NCBI RefSeq assembly: GCF_013373865.1
Contig: NC_050471.1
Span: 14,140,983 to 14,204,982 of the forward strand
Source of the DNA: Monomorium pharaonis
Lineage: Eukaryota; Arthropoda; Insecta; Hymenoptera; Formicidae
Reading direction: 5' to 3'
Length of the DNA: 64,000 nt
Shown: positions 8,842 to 21,239 of the stretch, piece after piece
Numbering within the stretch: position 1 is the first letter of the stretch
How the letters are laid out: each line of letters begins with the position of its first letter
The notes under the pieces: model-generated
Seen by the model: the letters and a program-made list of their open reading frames with translations, nothing else
Told to the model about the DNA's origin: nothing
Database searches by the model: none
Position numbers and translations under genes: made by a program

Positions 8842-10080
8842 AAAAAATAAAATGATATAAAAAATACTTCAAATTTTTTTAATATTCTTTTATATTCCTT
8901 TCATTATTCCTGTCCTATATATATAATATGTACTTAATAAATTAAAATCTCATCAAGAACGCTAGACCTCACATCTATGAATAGATGTGTTAAGAATATC
9001 AACAAATTAAATGTGGTATAATAGGGCTACTGGCGAAGGTCCACGTAAAAAAACCTAACGCGCTATTAGTGGCACCTCATGGGTAGCGTGGAAGCCACTT
9101 AATAATTAGTAAATAAATGTCATAAATATGCCAACATCGAAAGAAAAATAAGTTAAAATCTCATCGGTGAGAATAATTGCAACATTAGTTGTTAAATTAT
9201 GATTTAAACTACAATATTTTCTTTTAATATCAACAGTAATTAATAATAAATACACACAAATTTGTGAAATGTATAAAATTAATATAACGTGTTCATGTTC
9301 TTGAAATTAATTCCAAAATAAATTAGACAAGAGAAGTATAAAAATAATTCGCAATTTAACAAAGTAAGTAATAAAAATATATACATACATAATAATAGAA
9401 TACGTGATAAATTCAAGAGTTTTCTGTCTCACATTTATTCCTGAAATGTAGGTTGGATATGAGTTAGTTGAGTTTTAACAGTGACTAAATACTTTGTCGG
9501 AGATGAGTTTGTCACGAGTCTTGTTATTATATATGTATTTTTATTATTTTCTTATTTTGTTAAATTGCGGACTACTATTATATTTCTCTTATTTAATTTA
9601 CTTTGTAATTAATTTTAAGAATGACACGATCACGTTACGTTAATTTTACATATTTCACGAATTTATGTATGTATTTATAATTACTGAGTATTAATATTTA
9701 AAAAAGTTGCAATGTAATTAAGATTTTAACTTATTTTTCATTTGACATGTTGGCGTATTTATTTAGTATTTATAGTACATCTGGGGAAACTATACATTAA
9801 AAGTGATCGAATAACGAAATGTCTATTAACTATTATAGAATTAAGAAATTGGATATAAATATCTTTTGATAACTCGTCAGCTTTTTCTATTTTTAGTTGA
9901 ATTTAATAATTTATTAAAAATTTTTATTATTACTTAAGGTACATTAATAATTGGTTTTATTATAATTAATTTATTATAATTTAAATAAGACAATAAATTA
10001 CATTAATGGAAAAGAATTTAATAATTAATAATAATGAATAATATGATCAATGCTATCAATGATTGATATCAATTGATCTG
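8842..10080. other. AT-rich intergenic sequence
   Basis: No gene is supported. A small perfect palindrome (CACATCTAT/ATAGATGTG, about 8974-8993) and a short GC-richer patch (about 9028-9105) are the only departures from AT-rich background. Confidence 0.6.
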
Positions 10081-10870
10081 CTTGTTGATCGCGATGCTCG
10101 AGATGAGAGGAGGACATGCAAGGGGACGGGGGAAGCATAGGCGCCTTTCGTCAATCCTCAATCGCTGGCCGCTGAACGCACGCTTTCGTGGCAGCCTTGG
10201 AGGAAGAGAGACGGACGCCTCTCTCTTTTTAATAACCGAGTAGCGGCAGGCGTAGCGAGAGCGACCGAGCCGGCCCGAGACTCGAGGTACGAACCCGACC
10301 GACTCGGGTGCTCGGCGGTGTTCGGCGGTGCTCGGCGGAGCACCCGAGGTGCTCGCGGCCCAAAACTTGCACCACTGCTTAGGAACCCTCTCGTTCTATA
10401 GGAGTTTATTCTCCCTGGCCGCGAATGACTGACAACCCACGTGACCCTACATGGTGCGCGAGCAAGGCTGTTCGTTTCAGGAGTGGAGAGTCAAGTATAG
10501 ACACGTTAGAAAAGGACGGACCTGATCTAGACGTTGAAAAGAAAGAGCCTGGGTACATTTCTTCGTCTTGCCTCTCGCCCCTTACATGCCTACAAGGTTG
10601 ACGACAACGACGACCACGACGATGTATCTTAAAATAAAATTTTTGACATTTGGAATTTGCGTCATGATATCTTCTCCTATATAGATTACGTAGAGGAAAA
10701 ATAAAAACAGTTTTCTTATACAAATCGAGCCCAAGCTTTCGATTGAGCCTAGTTAGAACTCGATCGGTTTCTGAGATCCAATAATCTCGGGTGCTCGCAA
10801 GTCGCGTACTCGCGTAAAAAAGCACGGTCGGGCTCGCGCTGCGCTTTCACTTGGCGCGAGCCACTACCGT
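10080..10870. other. GC-rich island of unknown origin
   Basis: Composition rises sharply compared with both flanks. A short tandem run of a CTCGGCGGTG-like decamer lies near 10311-10340. A 139-codon minus-strand ORF (10406-10825) has no protein-like features that I recognise. It may be a retroelement leader or LTR fragment; I found no clear termini. Confidence 0.35.
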
Positions 10871-11072
10871 GTCTTTTAATATAATTTACAAAATAATTTT
10901 TTTAGTATATTATTTAAAAACAGTAAAAAAAACAGTAACGTTAATCTTAATTTAGATTATGCTTATTTAAATAGAGTATAATGTTTTATTAGAATGTAGT
11001 GGGCAGAAAAAATGTGTAGTAGGTAGAATACTATGTAGTAGGTAGAATGTTATCTCCGTGATAACAACCTCA

Positions 11073-11104
11073 AAGTTGAATTTTGACAACTGTCAAAATT
11101 CAAT
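11073..11104. repeat. Short perfect palindrome
   Basis: TTGAATTTTGACA and its reverse complement are separated by two bases. It follows two copies of a TGTAGTAGGTAGAAT motif (11015-11050). Purpose unknown. Confidence 0.6.
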
Positions 11105-11761
11105 TGCAATTACAGTTTCTCTTGCAGCGTAAAGTGAGCCAAGTGAAAGACCTAATCAGCACTGCAAAAAAAGCGTTAACAATAAAATCGGTAACATCCC
11201 CTCTTTAAAAGTGGAAAATATATTTTGTTTCTTTTGAAAATAATTTGGCAAGTTTTCTTTTAATTTTCACGACGTTTCGGTCAGACCTTTTTAGTTCTTT
11301 TCAAATTTATTAGCGGGTTTTTTACATTATTCGCTAATACACTTGAAACATTTGGTCGAAACACCACAAAAATTATTACATAAAGTGCGCAATCATCAAT
11401 TTAAGTACATATATTTCATGTATTGAAAGAGAACGTCTTGTTTGATCACGTTGTAATTAATTACAACTATTCATACCGTTTAGTATTTAGAATTTTTGGG
11501 AGGTTCATTAATTACAAAACTAAATATTAAATTATCTAAGTGGTGTCATGAGTAATTAGGCACTACTCTATTGAAACTTATAGGAGAAACATTTTTTAAT
11601 AAATGTATTGCTTTAAAATATACATCGTCTTAGAATATTTTTATTATCTTGTATGTATTATATGTGGTAGTTATACATATTAATAGATGTATGTCATATA
11701 TAAATGTCGTATATAGTAGATGTGTGTTATAAAGCATTTTTCAGTAAAATACATAAAAAGG

Positions 11762-11837
11762 CAGTGTAACAGTGAATTATTTCATCCTTGTTGTTTATTA
11801 GTATTAAACAAGGATGAAATAATTCTATGTTACACTG
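11762..11837. repeat. Hairpin with about 30-base arms (MITE-like)
   Basis: CAGTGTAAC and a following stretch through CATCCTTGTT are mirrored on the other side of a short loop. It looks like a small foldback element or a paired element terminus. Confidence 0.6.
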
Positions 11838-12042
11838 TTATACTGTATCCTGTGTCTCTTGTTGAAAAGTGCCCATATACATTAGAGATATCATTATAAG
11901 ACATGTTTATAGTTGTACAAAAAATATTAATCGATTATTAAAAATCGTTTTTATGATTTGCTTTGTTAGCAAATCATAAAAATCGCAATATAATTAAAAA
12001 TATAAAATACGTATTTAAACTTATGTATTTTTAGATTTTTAA

Positions 12043-13111
12043 CCCTCAATCCCTCCCTATAGGTCGTTTTCGTCCTGCTTAAAATTACTATTGTTAATTT
12101 CTCGTACAATCGCGATGCTAGCGCTATCAAAGTTATATTAAAAAAAACTTTAGAGGGGAAGAGTCTTCAGTGCAAACGGCCAGCCCAGTCCGTTTGTTTT
12201 ACTCCAAACGCCAGCCAGATAAAATTCAAATAGGACGTTTTCGACCCATAGGGAGGGATTACGTAAGTAAAAATGACTTTTTCGAAAAAAAATTTTTTTT
12301 GTAAATTAAATATTTTCGGACACGTACATGCATTTTAGAACATAATTATGTATATATTTTAAGTTGAACATCTACAATGGAAATTAGAAATCCAAAATAC
12401 TTTGAGCAGATCAATAAAATTCAGCATTCGACAAATATTGGGAAGATTGGACATTAACTAATAAATTTAAAAAAAAGGAAAAGATGTTTTTATTGTTTAT
12501 ACAAAAATGATAAAAAGACCAATCAATGTTGTGCTCGATGCAACAAACCCGTTTGCGATGATCATCGTTTAAATTGCTGTCACGACTGTTTTTAAACTGT
12601 TCTTTTTCTATTTTTATAACAAAATTTTGTATTTTTACTATGTATTAAATAATAATTTGTTAAAACTTTAAGCAGAAAAGATAATTGTAGATTTATTGAT
12701 GTTTTTCTATTTTACACTATTCATCATCCTCAAAAAATACCAATTTTTATACGCAGAAATTGGATATCTGCTTTCATTCTACGTTGATCAGACTTTTTTT
12801 CGTTAAGAGGAACTTTTTTCCTTCCAGAAACTGATTAAAAAAATTTTTTTTTCAAAATTTTTACCATCGCTATATATTTTTTTAAAAATTAACTTTTTTA
12901 TTAATTTTTGTCATTGTTTATTAAAAAATACATATTAAATTTGGGCGAGGGGGATAATATAATGGTAGTTTCTTAAAGAGAAATGTTTAAAGAGTAAACA
13001 TGATTTTTTTCAGATTTTTTAAACCATTATTTATATGGTTATAAGGGCGAGGACGAAAACAACCCATAGGGAGAGATAGAAGGTGCCGAAAAACATGAGA
13101 GGGATTGAGGG
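12043..13111 (+). mobile_element. Internally deleted piggyBac element, copy 1
   Basis: The element starts CCCTCAATCCCTCCCTAT, ends with an imperfect inverted copy, and is flanked by TTAA on both sides (12039-12042, 13112-13115), the piggyBac target. At about 12510-12595 the plus strand still encodes a transposase-type C-terminal cysteine-rich tail (CCARCNKPVCDDH, then CCHDCF and a stop), the targeting domain of piggyBac transposases. The catalytic DDD core is gone. The left end also has a subterminal inverted repeat of the AGGTCGTTTTCGTCC word. Confidence 0.85.
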
Positions 13112-13942
13112 TTAATTATATTGCAATTTATGTAGGTAGCCAATACCTATAATAATGTTTTCTTAATTAACAATACGCGAGAGGATTTCAATAATTTTAG
13201 TATTTCTGAATATATGTATATTATGCGCACATAATACTGCATTTATAGGAAAATGAAGTTTCCGATGCAGCACTTTTTCCAACACTACAATCATTGCAGC
13301 TATTAAAGAACAAATCACATGATGAAATCACGTATTAAATTTAGTATTAAATTTAAGAAAAGGAGTGGGTAAAAGTAAAACTTTGAAAACGTTTCTTTAG
13401 CCTGAAAACAAATGATTTTCTTTACCTCATTTTTGAATAATTTTATTGCACGAACTTATTGTATGTGCGTTAATTTTGACATGTGTACAATTGTTTTATC
13501 ATGCAAAAGTAAACAAATCGATTTTCTATATTACTTATATTTTTACTTCTTTGCACACGTGTAATCTTTCTCTATATTTTCACTATACATCTTTCACTAT
13601 ACATGTATGTATAGTATTTCTAATATTAGAAAGGTATCTTTATATGATTTTAGCGCATTGAAAAAATAACATCTAAATATGATAATGTTAAATCTTATTT
13701 AAAAATTTAGAATTAATTTTGATAAATTTATGTTTTATTCATGTTTTTTCTAATAAACAAATTTCGGCATATTTTTTGTCAGTATATAAAAAATTTTTTA
13801 GATGTATTTCGATACTCCTGTATAGTATGGTTTAAATGTTATAAAAATTACAACATTTTGTTGTAAGAATTGTTTCATTATTTTCGTAAAAAAGAGAAAA
13901 CAGTAATTTATGAATCTTAAGAAGTTTTAATTAAAATTGAGA
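13112..13942. other. AT-rich intergenic sequence
   Basis: I see no supported gene here. The 71-codon ORF at 13446 is rich in F, I and L codons and looks like chance. Confidence 0.5.
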
Positions 13943-13947
13943 TGACG

Positions 13948-15361
13948 CGCAGTGATGCCAAACGCCTAAATTCTTGGACATGGTTTGAAAAATCTCAAAG
14001 ACTCGACTGATACGCATACAATTTGGTACATAAAGGTTTTTGGGGTTGCTAATTTTGAATTTGGTATCAAAATTTTAAAAAACAAAATGGCGGATTGAAT
14101 ATAGCGGACAAAAATTCAAAAAGTACATAAATATTGACTTCTATTTGTAAGTTTTTTTAGTAATATTTTAATCAGTCTCATGGAAAATAGTATAATAATT
14201 TTAAGCACATATTTTCTAAATTTCCTAGAGTGAAACATTACTCTAAAAGAGTAAAAATTGGACATATCTAAGTTTGAGTGATTTGTCACTCTAATTAGAG
14301 TTCGAATGACAAAATATGACGAGATATGTTCGAATGACAAAATATTTGATTTAAAAAATTACAAGAAGGCTTTTATAAAATTATATTTATTTTTTTATCA
14401 AAATATAAATAATTTAATTTTTAAATTTGATTAAAAAAAACGCTAAATGATGCTAAAGAAGAGACAAAGTGGAAATTACAGTACTCATCTTAAAGAACGA
14501 AATTTCACTTGAAACAACTGCAGCCGAGTGCAACTTTTAAAAAAATTGACATTATGTAAATTAATATAAATTAAGATATATGTCTACTTTGGGGGTCCGT
14601 GCACTTATAACACGTAACATTATAAAGTAAAAATAGAGGGGCAACCCGGCAAGTCTGGCAGCTCTAGTTGTGACAAACATTACAATCTCACTCGCAAATC
14701 AAACTTATCGAGGCGGACTCGCGAACCAAACTCGTACATGAATAGGGCACTTTTAAAAGTGAATTTTTTTAAAGTTGCACTTGGCTGCAGTTGTTTCAAG
14801 TGAAATTTCGTTCTTTAAGATGAGTACTTTAATTTCCACTTTGTCTCTTCTTTAGCATCATTTAGCATTTTTTTAAATCAAATTTAAAAATTAAATTTTT
14901 TTATATTTTGATAAAAAAATAAATATAATCTTATAAAAGCCTTCTTGTAATTTTTTAAATCAAATATTTTGTCATTCGAACATATCTCGTCATATTTTGT
15001 CATTCGAACTCTAATTAGAGTGACAAATCACTCAAACTTAGATATGTCCAATTTTTACTCTTTTAGAGTAATGTTTCACTCTAGGAAATTTAGAGAATAT
15101 GTGCCTAGAGTTATTATATTATTTTCCATGAGACTAATTAAAATATTACTAAAAAAACTTACAAATAGAAGTCAATATTCATGTACTTTTTGAATTTTTG
15201 TCCGCTATATTCAATCCGCCATTTTGTTTTTTAAAATTTTGATACCAAATTCAAAATTAGCAACCCCGAAAACCTTTATGTACCAAATTGTATGCGTATC
15301 AGTCGAGTCTTTGAGATTTTTCAAACCATGTCCAAGAATTTAGGCGTTTGGCATCACTGTG
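13948..15361. mobile_element. 1.4-kb foldback DNA element with CACAGTG-type termini
   Basis: Two arms of about 600 bp are near-perfect inverted repeats (13948-14550 and 14760-15361) around a 200-bp unique centre. The right terminus reads, inward, CACAGTGATGCCAAACGCC; the left differs only at one of the first bases (CGCAGTG). TGACG flanks both ends (13943-13947, 15362-15366), a five-base target duplication. Each arm holds the same meaningless 74-codon ORF. Transib-type elements make 5-bp duplications and start CAC; hAT elements start CAG but make 8-bp duplications, which do not match here. It is non-autonomous. Confidence 0.75.
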
Positions 15362-15719
15362 TGACGTAATAAATCGGATTTGCATGTTTAGCATCTCTGT
15401 CTATCTGGATGTCATTTAATAAACTAAATATTATTACTTGTGTTTATTGTCCTATATTTTTTACATATTAAATATTATCTAATTGTTTGTAATATAATTA
15501 GCATGTGTTTTTTTGTATAAAGTTATAGAAATATTTTAAAATTGTAGAAAAAAATTTGCTTTGCGTTTAAAGCGTGTTAATGTTATTTTGTTGCATGTTT
15601 TGTAGTGGAAAAGTGATTTGTATAACATTAGTATTAAATACGTTTTAAAAGCTTACTAATGCATTTGTGTTTAACATTTTTTAACATTTTTCTAAAATAT
15701 TAATTTACATTTGTTGGTA

Positions 15720-17938
15720 TTTTTAGGGACATCGATATGGAGCAAAACAAAAAGCTTTAGCTTTAACGTTATATAAAACAATGGGAAAGCGTGCTTATTC
15801 GCGTTTACGGGAGGTTTTTCAGCATATACCATCGAGACAAACTTTGCAATTGGCGCTTCAAAAGATACCTCTGACCGCTGGATTGAAGTTGATGAAACCT
15901 TTTTATCCTGCAACATTTGGAGAATATGTCTCTTAAAATGTCTGATAAGGACAAAGTGTGCATCCTAATGTGGGATGAGGTATCCATACAATCTTCTGTC
16001 ACGTATGATGTCCGTAGGCACATTATATGTGGTCTTGAGGATTGAGGCAACAATCGCACAAGTAAAGTTGCGGATCACGTTTTAGTTTTTATGCTACGTG
16101 GTTTACATACAGGCTGGAAGATGCCTATTTCTTATAATTTTTGCGCGAAAACTATAAATAGAGCTCAATTAATAAGATTAATAAAAGAGCACATTTTGAA
16201 GATTTCTAAAGCAGGCTTTTTGTTGCCACTGTTTGCGACCAGGGTTCATCTAATGTAGCTGCCATTAAGCAATTATTGCTACGGACGGATATGAAACATA
16301 ATTTTCAGAAAAGAACACAAAGTACGTTAATATATTTTTTGTAATGAAATAAACACGTGTAATACATAAAGTATATAAATTGCAAAAATTAATTGTTAAC
16401 AGCTCAAACTTTTGAAGTGGAAAATGTTGAAGTCGTTCCATTATTTGAGCCTCCACATCTTATTAAGGGCATAAGAAACAATTTTTTAACAAAGGATCTC
16501 GCACTAAATTGTACCAATATAAATAATCGCATAGCCTCATGGGATGTAATAAAAACAGCGTGGATAATGGACAAGAAGATGAATGTTATACGTCCGCAAT
16601 TGAAAAAAATTACTAAGGAATATATTCTGGAGAATAAAATTTAAAAAATGCGTGTAAAATATGCCACACAGGCATTGAGTGGTACAGTTGCGAGTTGTAT
16701 CGAGACACAAGATCTAAATATACGTATTGTAATATTAATTATACAGAAAATGATACACACAAATAATACTCGTCATCACTTTTATATAAAACTAATTTAT
16801 TGTATTATTTGTATTTGTTACAGGTGTCGTGGAGATGAAAGACTCAGAGTTGAAAATTAATAGTGAAGGTCTTACAACTGTCGAAGCAGTGCTCTTTTTT
16901 AATGATCTGTTTGACTCAGTGAACGGTAGTGAGGTCAGTGATAATAATTTACGTTCTCCAGTGACAAAAGAAAGTGCACATCATGCATTTTGGATTGACG
17001 CAAAAAATAAACTAAAAGAAATGCGCTACATAAACAAAATAACGCTTGAAATTATGATATCTGTGCTAACTTTAAAAAATTGGTTATTTACTATTGACGG
17101 GTTTGAAAAAAATTTGGAAAATAGTAAATTTAAAATAGATTTTAGAATTTTTAAAACGCGGTATTGTAATCAAGATCCGATTGAAAATTTTTTTTGACAG
17201 ATCCAAAGTCATGCGATTCGTAATACTAATCCAACACCTCAGCAATTTCAAGATTTATTCATAATTTTATTGTTAAGTAACATGAAATCAGTGTCTATTA
17301 TTGGAGGTAATTGTGAAACCTCGGAAGACTCTTTCATGTTATTTTCCTTGGAAAAGTATTTGGAGGAAGATTTTGCAAATGCTGTGATGTTGTTCACAAC
17401 AACAGTGATAATGACGAGCCACATGAAATGTTTTGTGATACGGTTGTTCGCGAAGAATCTAGTATATCATTTTTATCAGAGCATTTAAACGAAATTATTT
17501 TTATTTTTATAAAAGAAGTTAATTATTGCGAAGAATGTCATAAGTTTTCAAAATACTGAATTTCCAATTGTTGCGAGACAAATTATATGTAGGTTAATTA
17601 AATTGTTGGAGACGCGATTTCATCGGCAAAATATTCTTCAAGTTTTATTAGAACATTTTACGAATTGGAATATTAACATAAACTGCCACAAATGTTTCGA
17701 GCATCATAATAACGTTTTTCAAAAAATAGTACGTGTGATTGTTATAAAAACTTTAGCGTGGTGGTGCACACAAAAGAATAAATTAGTACATAGTGCAAGT
17801 GATGATTTTAATAATAAAATACTTTGTGAAAATATTATAAAACTAAGAAAACAGCAAGAAGCATATAAACTTGGAAAATTAAAGAGAAAACAATTATTGA
17901 ATGAATATAGGCAAGCAAAAAAAACAAAATTAATGTAA
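15720..17938 (+). pseudogene. P-element-type transposase remnant, copy 1
   Basis: Conserved blocks appear in order in shifting frames: the RNase H-like start (VCILMWDEVSIQSS, then HVLVFMLRGLHTGWKMP), an aspartate block (TVCDQGSSNVAAI by frame), FEPPHLIKGIRNNFL, a region with ATQALSGTVAS, the IENFF block, and a basic C-terminus ending KKTKLM at 17938. At least five stops or frameshifts interrupt it, and two segments are separated by plausible introns (near 16320-16400 and 16710-16822). No THAP domain is visible upstream. It is a dead relative of THAP9/P transposases. Confidence 0.75.
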
Positions 17939-18394
17939 TAATAGTTATAAAAAAGGAAGTGTGTGTATGTATGTGTGTGTGTGTGTGAGAGAGAAATGTA
18001 ATTATTATTCTAATAAGTAATTAAGATGTAATCTAATAAGTAATGTACTCTAGTGTTATGCTTGTATGAAGTATGATGTTTGTTTTTGATATAAATAAGG
18101 TATAAGGTTTCTTCGATTAATCTTCTGAAGAAGTTACATTTTCTCTGTGAGAAGGTGTGCCTTCAGGTTGCTTGAGCCAGAAAAAAAAAGATTTTATTTA
18201 TAATTAATTTTAAGTAAATTTTGATTAAATTAATGTAATATTTTTTTCCAGAATAATTAAAAAAATTTTTTTTACTTTGCGTCTTTCTTAAATTGTATGT
18301 ATTAACTAAATCTTATTCTAAGAGAACTGTAAGGGATTGTAATAAACATGTACTTCAAACTTTAATTCGAAGATGTCATATTTTCTCAACGGGA
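17939..18394. other. AT-rich spacer with a short GT microsatellite
   Basis: A (TG)n/(GA)n run occurs at about 17962-17995; nothing else is supported. Confidence 0.5.
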
Positions 18395-18398
18395 AGAT

Positions 18399-19352
18399 TG
18401 TAACGAACCGCGTTCCTAACGGCTACCAGCGAGTGCACGGCCCGGCCGACCACCCGCCGGGCCGAAAATCGGACAAGCGTGCCCGCCATAAGAGCTCCAC
18501 GCCACCGAGATGACGCGCATCTTGGAGGCATATCTCCTCCCTCCTCTCGAGCCAGCATCCCAACCCGAGGGGATACATCACCGAGAGGAGGCCGAGGACC
18601 ACCGAAGATTCCCGAGCAGCTGCCGGGGACCATATATAAGGCCGCCCGGCAGCAATAATCTTCACTTCTCGCATCCCGTCCGACTCTGTTCCGACGAGAA
18701 GCCAGATCTAGAGCTACGACCCACGGTGGAGTGTTCTCCGTCATCACCGAGAGTTTTGGGCCTAACTCAAGTTCCTTTCCTCCCTTTACTGACAAGCCAC
18801 GGGGTAGAGCGTGCTCTGTCTCCGCCAAGAGCTCTCGGCCGCTAGTTACCATCCTCACCAAAAATCCTCGCGGCCCGGTAACCGGCACGAAGTGTTCTCC
18901 GTCTCCCCCCGAGCGTTCTTGGGGCCGTTCCTCGAAACCAACCAACGCTCCGCAGAATTGCCGAAGCAATTCAAGGAAAAGCTCGGGAACGCGAGACACC
19001 CGCTCCCGCACCGCGCGCCCGCCGACCATCGAACTCCGAGCATCGAGCTCGAGGCGCATACCGCCAGCCGCACCGCGCGCTTCGCGGACATCCCGCCGAA
19101 CCGAACAGCTGATCGGCCGGCCGTCACGCGCACCGTCGCTGACTATTGTAATATACCGTTGTACATAACGCGCAGACAGATTATTGTATTTTCGTCGCAC
19201 CGTTGTAAATAATCGCAAATTTCATGTAATATAAAATAATAATAAAACCTGTGCCGTTAACCGACCTCCACGTTTTGCTATCTTTGAGCCTTTTTTCGCC
19301 CTAGAACCTTCCCGACAAGCTAAAGTTCCGCGCAAAACAAACGGTCGTTACA
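18399..19352 (+). mobile_element. Solo gypsy-type LTR (954 bp)
   Basis: It starts TGTAACGA and ends TCGTTACA, with the 4-bp duplication AGAT on both sides (18395-18398, 19353-19356). No internal region is present, so it is a recombined solo LTR. The ends resemble the gypsy LTR at 5406. A TATA-like CATATATAAGG at about 18631 is followed by three imperfect units around GTGTTCTCCGTC that can fold (for example GGAG/CTCC). Plus orientation follows the TATA box. Confidence 0.85.
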
Positions 19353-19405
19353 AGATATACCTTCGAGAGGCTAAGTACATTGTTTTGTGATGTATGTATA
19401 TCTTT

Positions 19406-19504
19406 GGCTGCGTTCTGATATTCACTGCTAGCACTGGAAATCTATAGTTTACGTCACATATGCTATAGATTTTTAGTACTGGCAGTGAATATTAGAACGC
19501 AGTC
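19406..19504. repeat. About 100-bp hairpin MITE
   Basis: GGCTGCGTTCTGATATTCACTG at the left is matched by an inverted near-copy at the right, with CTATAG nearer the centre on both sides. No protein is encoded. Confidence 0.65.
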
Positions 19505-20227
19505 TTAGTCTATATTTCATTGTATGATTATGTAATGTGTATAGTATTTATGGTTTATGTACGTTATGCATTTAAATATTGTGTGAATGGTTGAATAATT
19601 TTGTAATACTATTACGTATGTATTATGTATATATGTTTTACTTTTATATATTGTGTGAAGTTTTATGATATTAAGTATGTTTTATATATATTTTTATAAT
19701 GTAAAATGTTTATATGTGTGGATGTATGGATGTATATCTTACATTACTACATTAATGTAGTATGTAAATAGTGTACACTGCTCGTCAATGAATCGCAGGG
19801 TCTTGCAGAAACCCCGACTTACCGACCTGATTTACCCGAAGGGTAAATGGTAACAATAAACGCGCGCGCACTTTGGAAAGGTACACATCAAAAGAGATGC
19901 ATTAGCAAAAACGTTGAATAATTAAAAAACGGAATAAATAACTAATTATTTGAATTGCAATCTTTTGTAATTTTAAAAACGTGGATTATATTATACATTT
20001 GATTATTTGTATAAATTATGTATTTCGTAACATGTATTTCGAATTATAGATCTATCTAGGTAAATATAAATAACAATATATGGAAAGAAAAACAAACAAG
20101 GTAATGGGAAAGAATTATTTTATTTATCACAGTTAAAATTATTAACGTTTATTAAAAATATTGAATTGATGGAGTGAATCTTTGTTGAAAATTTTGATGG
20201 TTCTGAAAAGAACCGTTTAAAAAATAT

Positions 20228-21223
20228 TTAATAATCGGTCCAATATCCCTCTCGTGCAATGACTTGTTGCAATCGATTTTGTATCGAGCCGTTAAGATTT
20301 TGAAAATATTGAGGCTTATGTCGTAAGCCTTCCCATACATTTCTCGCGTGCGCAATCAGATTTTCTTTGATTCTTTCATGACCACAATCCCATGAATTTG
20401 CTATTGTTCCCCAAACATTTTCTATTAAATTAAGATCCGGGGATTTAGGTGGCCAATCGAGGACTTCAATTTCCGGATGTTGAGCAAACCATTCTTTTAC
20501 CACGCGAGAAGTATGAACTGCGCTATTATCCTGTACTAATCGAAATGTCGGCATATCTTCTACGGTATATATTCTTCGAACGCTGAGAAGCAACACGTTC
20601 TCCAAAATATCTATGTATTCATAGGCATTCATATGCGACGATACTTCGACTAGTTCTCCAGGACAATGTGCACTTATCCATCCCCACGTAGCAGAAGTGA
20701 TACGTCCACTCCGCTCGTGAGGGACTACATATTTCGAATCAAAACGACGGTTTTCAGGCCTCCACACGTGTAAGCGTCGATCATGCGCCAAACAAAATAC
20801 CTTTTATAAAAAAAATTATAATCAGCACTAATATCTAGCTGCAGACCATTTAGGCCTTTTCAATCTTATCGATATATTTAAATATTTATTAGTCTAAGAA
20901 TTTATTAAAAATACCTTTTCGTCCGTCCATATTGTTCGTTCCCAATCTTCCTCTGAAGCCGTGTTCATTTGATGCAGTGCAAAAGCGACACAATTATCGC
21001 GATGATTCCTCGTTAAAGCAATTTTACGTGCAACATGATAACAATGCACGTTCGCTTCGTGTAAGCGTCTTTGCGCTGTTCTGTCAGATATTTGTAAATC
21101 TAATTCATTTACAGCATGCGACACAGGATGAAACGGATTCAAATCTACTTCGTCGACCAGAAATCTATCTTCTTCGGCAGTCGTCAATCGCTGCCTACGA
21201 TTGTGTACTCGCTTATCCTTCAA
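20228..21223 (-). CDS. Tc1/mariner-type transposase with one intron, DD35E spacing
   Basis: Two exons (21223-20915 and 20800-20228) join in frame across a 114-bp GT-AG intron. Exon 1 shows a helix-turn-helix-like region and the first catalytic Asp in TIWTDEKVF. Exon 2 holds the second Asp in LVQDNSAVHTS and the Glu in SPDLNLIENVW. I count 35 residues between the second Asp and the Glu, one more than in Tc1. The N-terminal start is not certain: no ATG fits at 21223, so a further upstream exon or a lost 5' end is likely. The two exons have no internal stop. Confidence 0.8.
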
Positions 21224-21239
21224 TCCTTCGATTACATTA

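Noticed and set aside
9028..9105. tRNA-like or small RNA gene in the GC-richer patch
   Set aside because: I could not form a cloverleaf or find A/B box promoter elements.
10406..10825. 139-codon minus-strand ORF as a gene
   Set aside because: Basic, low-complexity product, no motif, no splice or polyadenylation context; probably chance in GC-rich DNA.
14116..15193. Two copies of a 74-codon ORF as a conserved gene
   Set aside because: They are the two arms of one foldback element and are identical because of the inverted repeat; composition is not protein-like.
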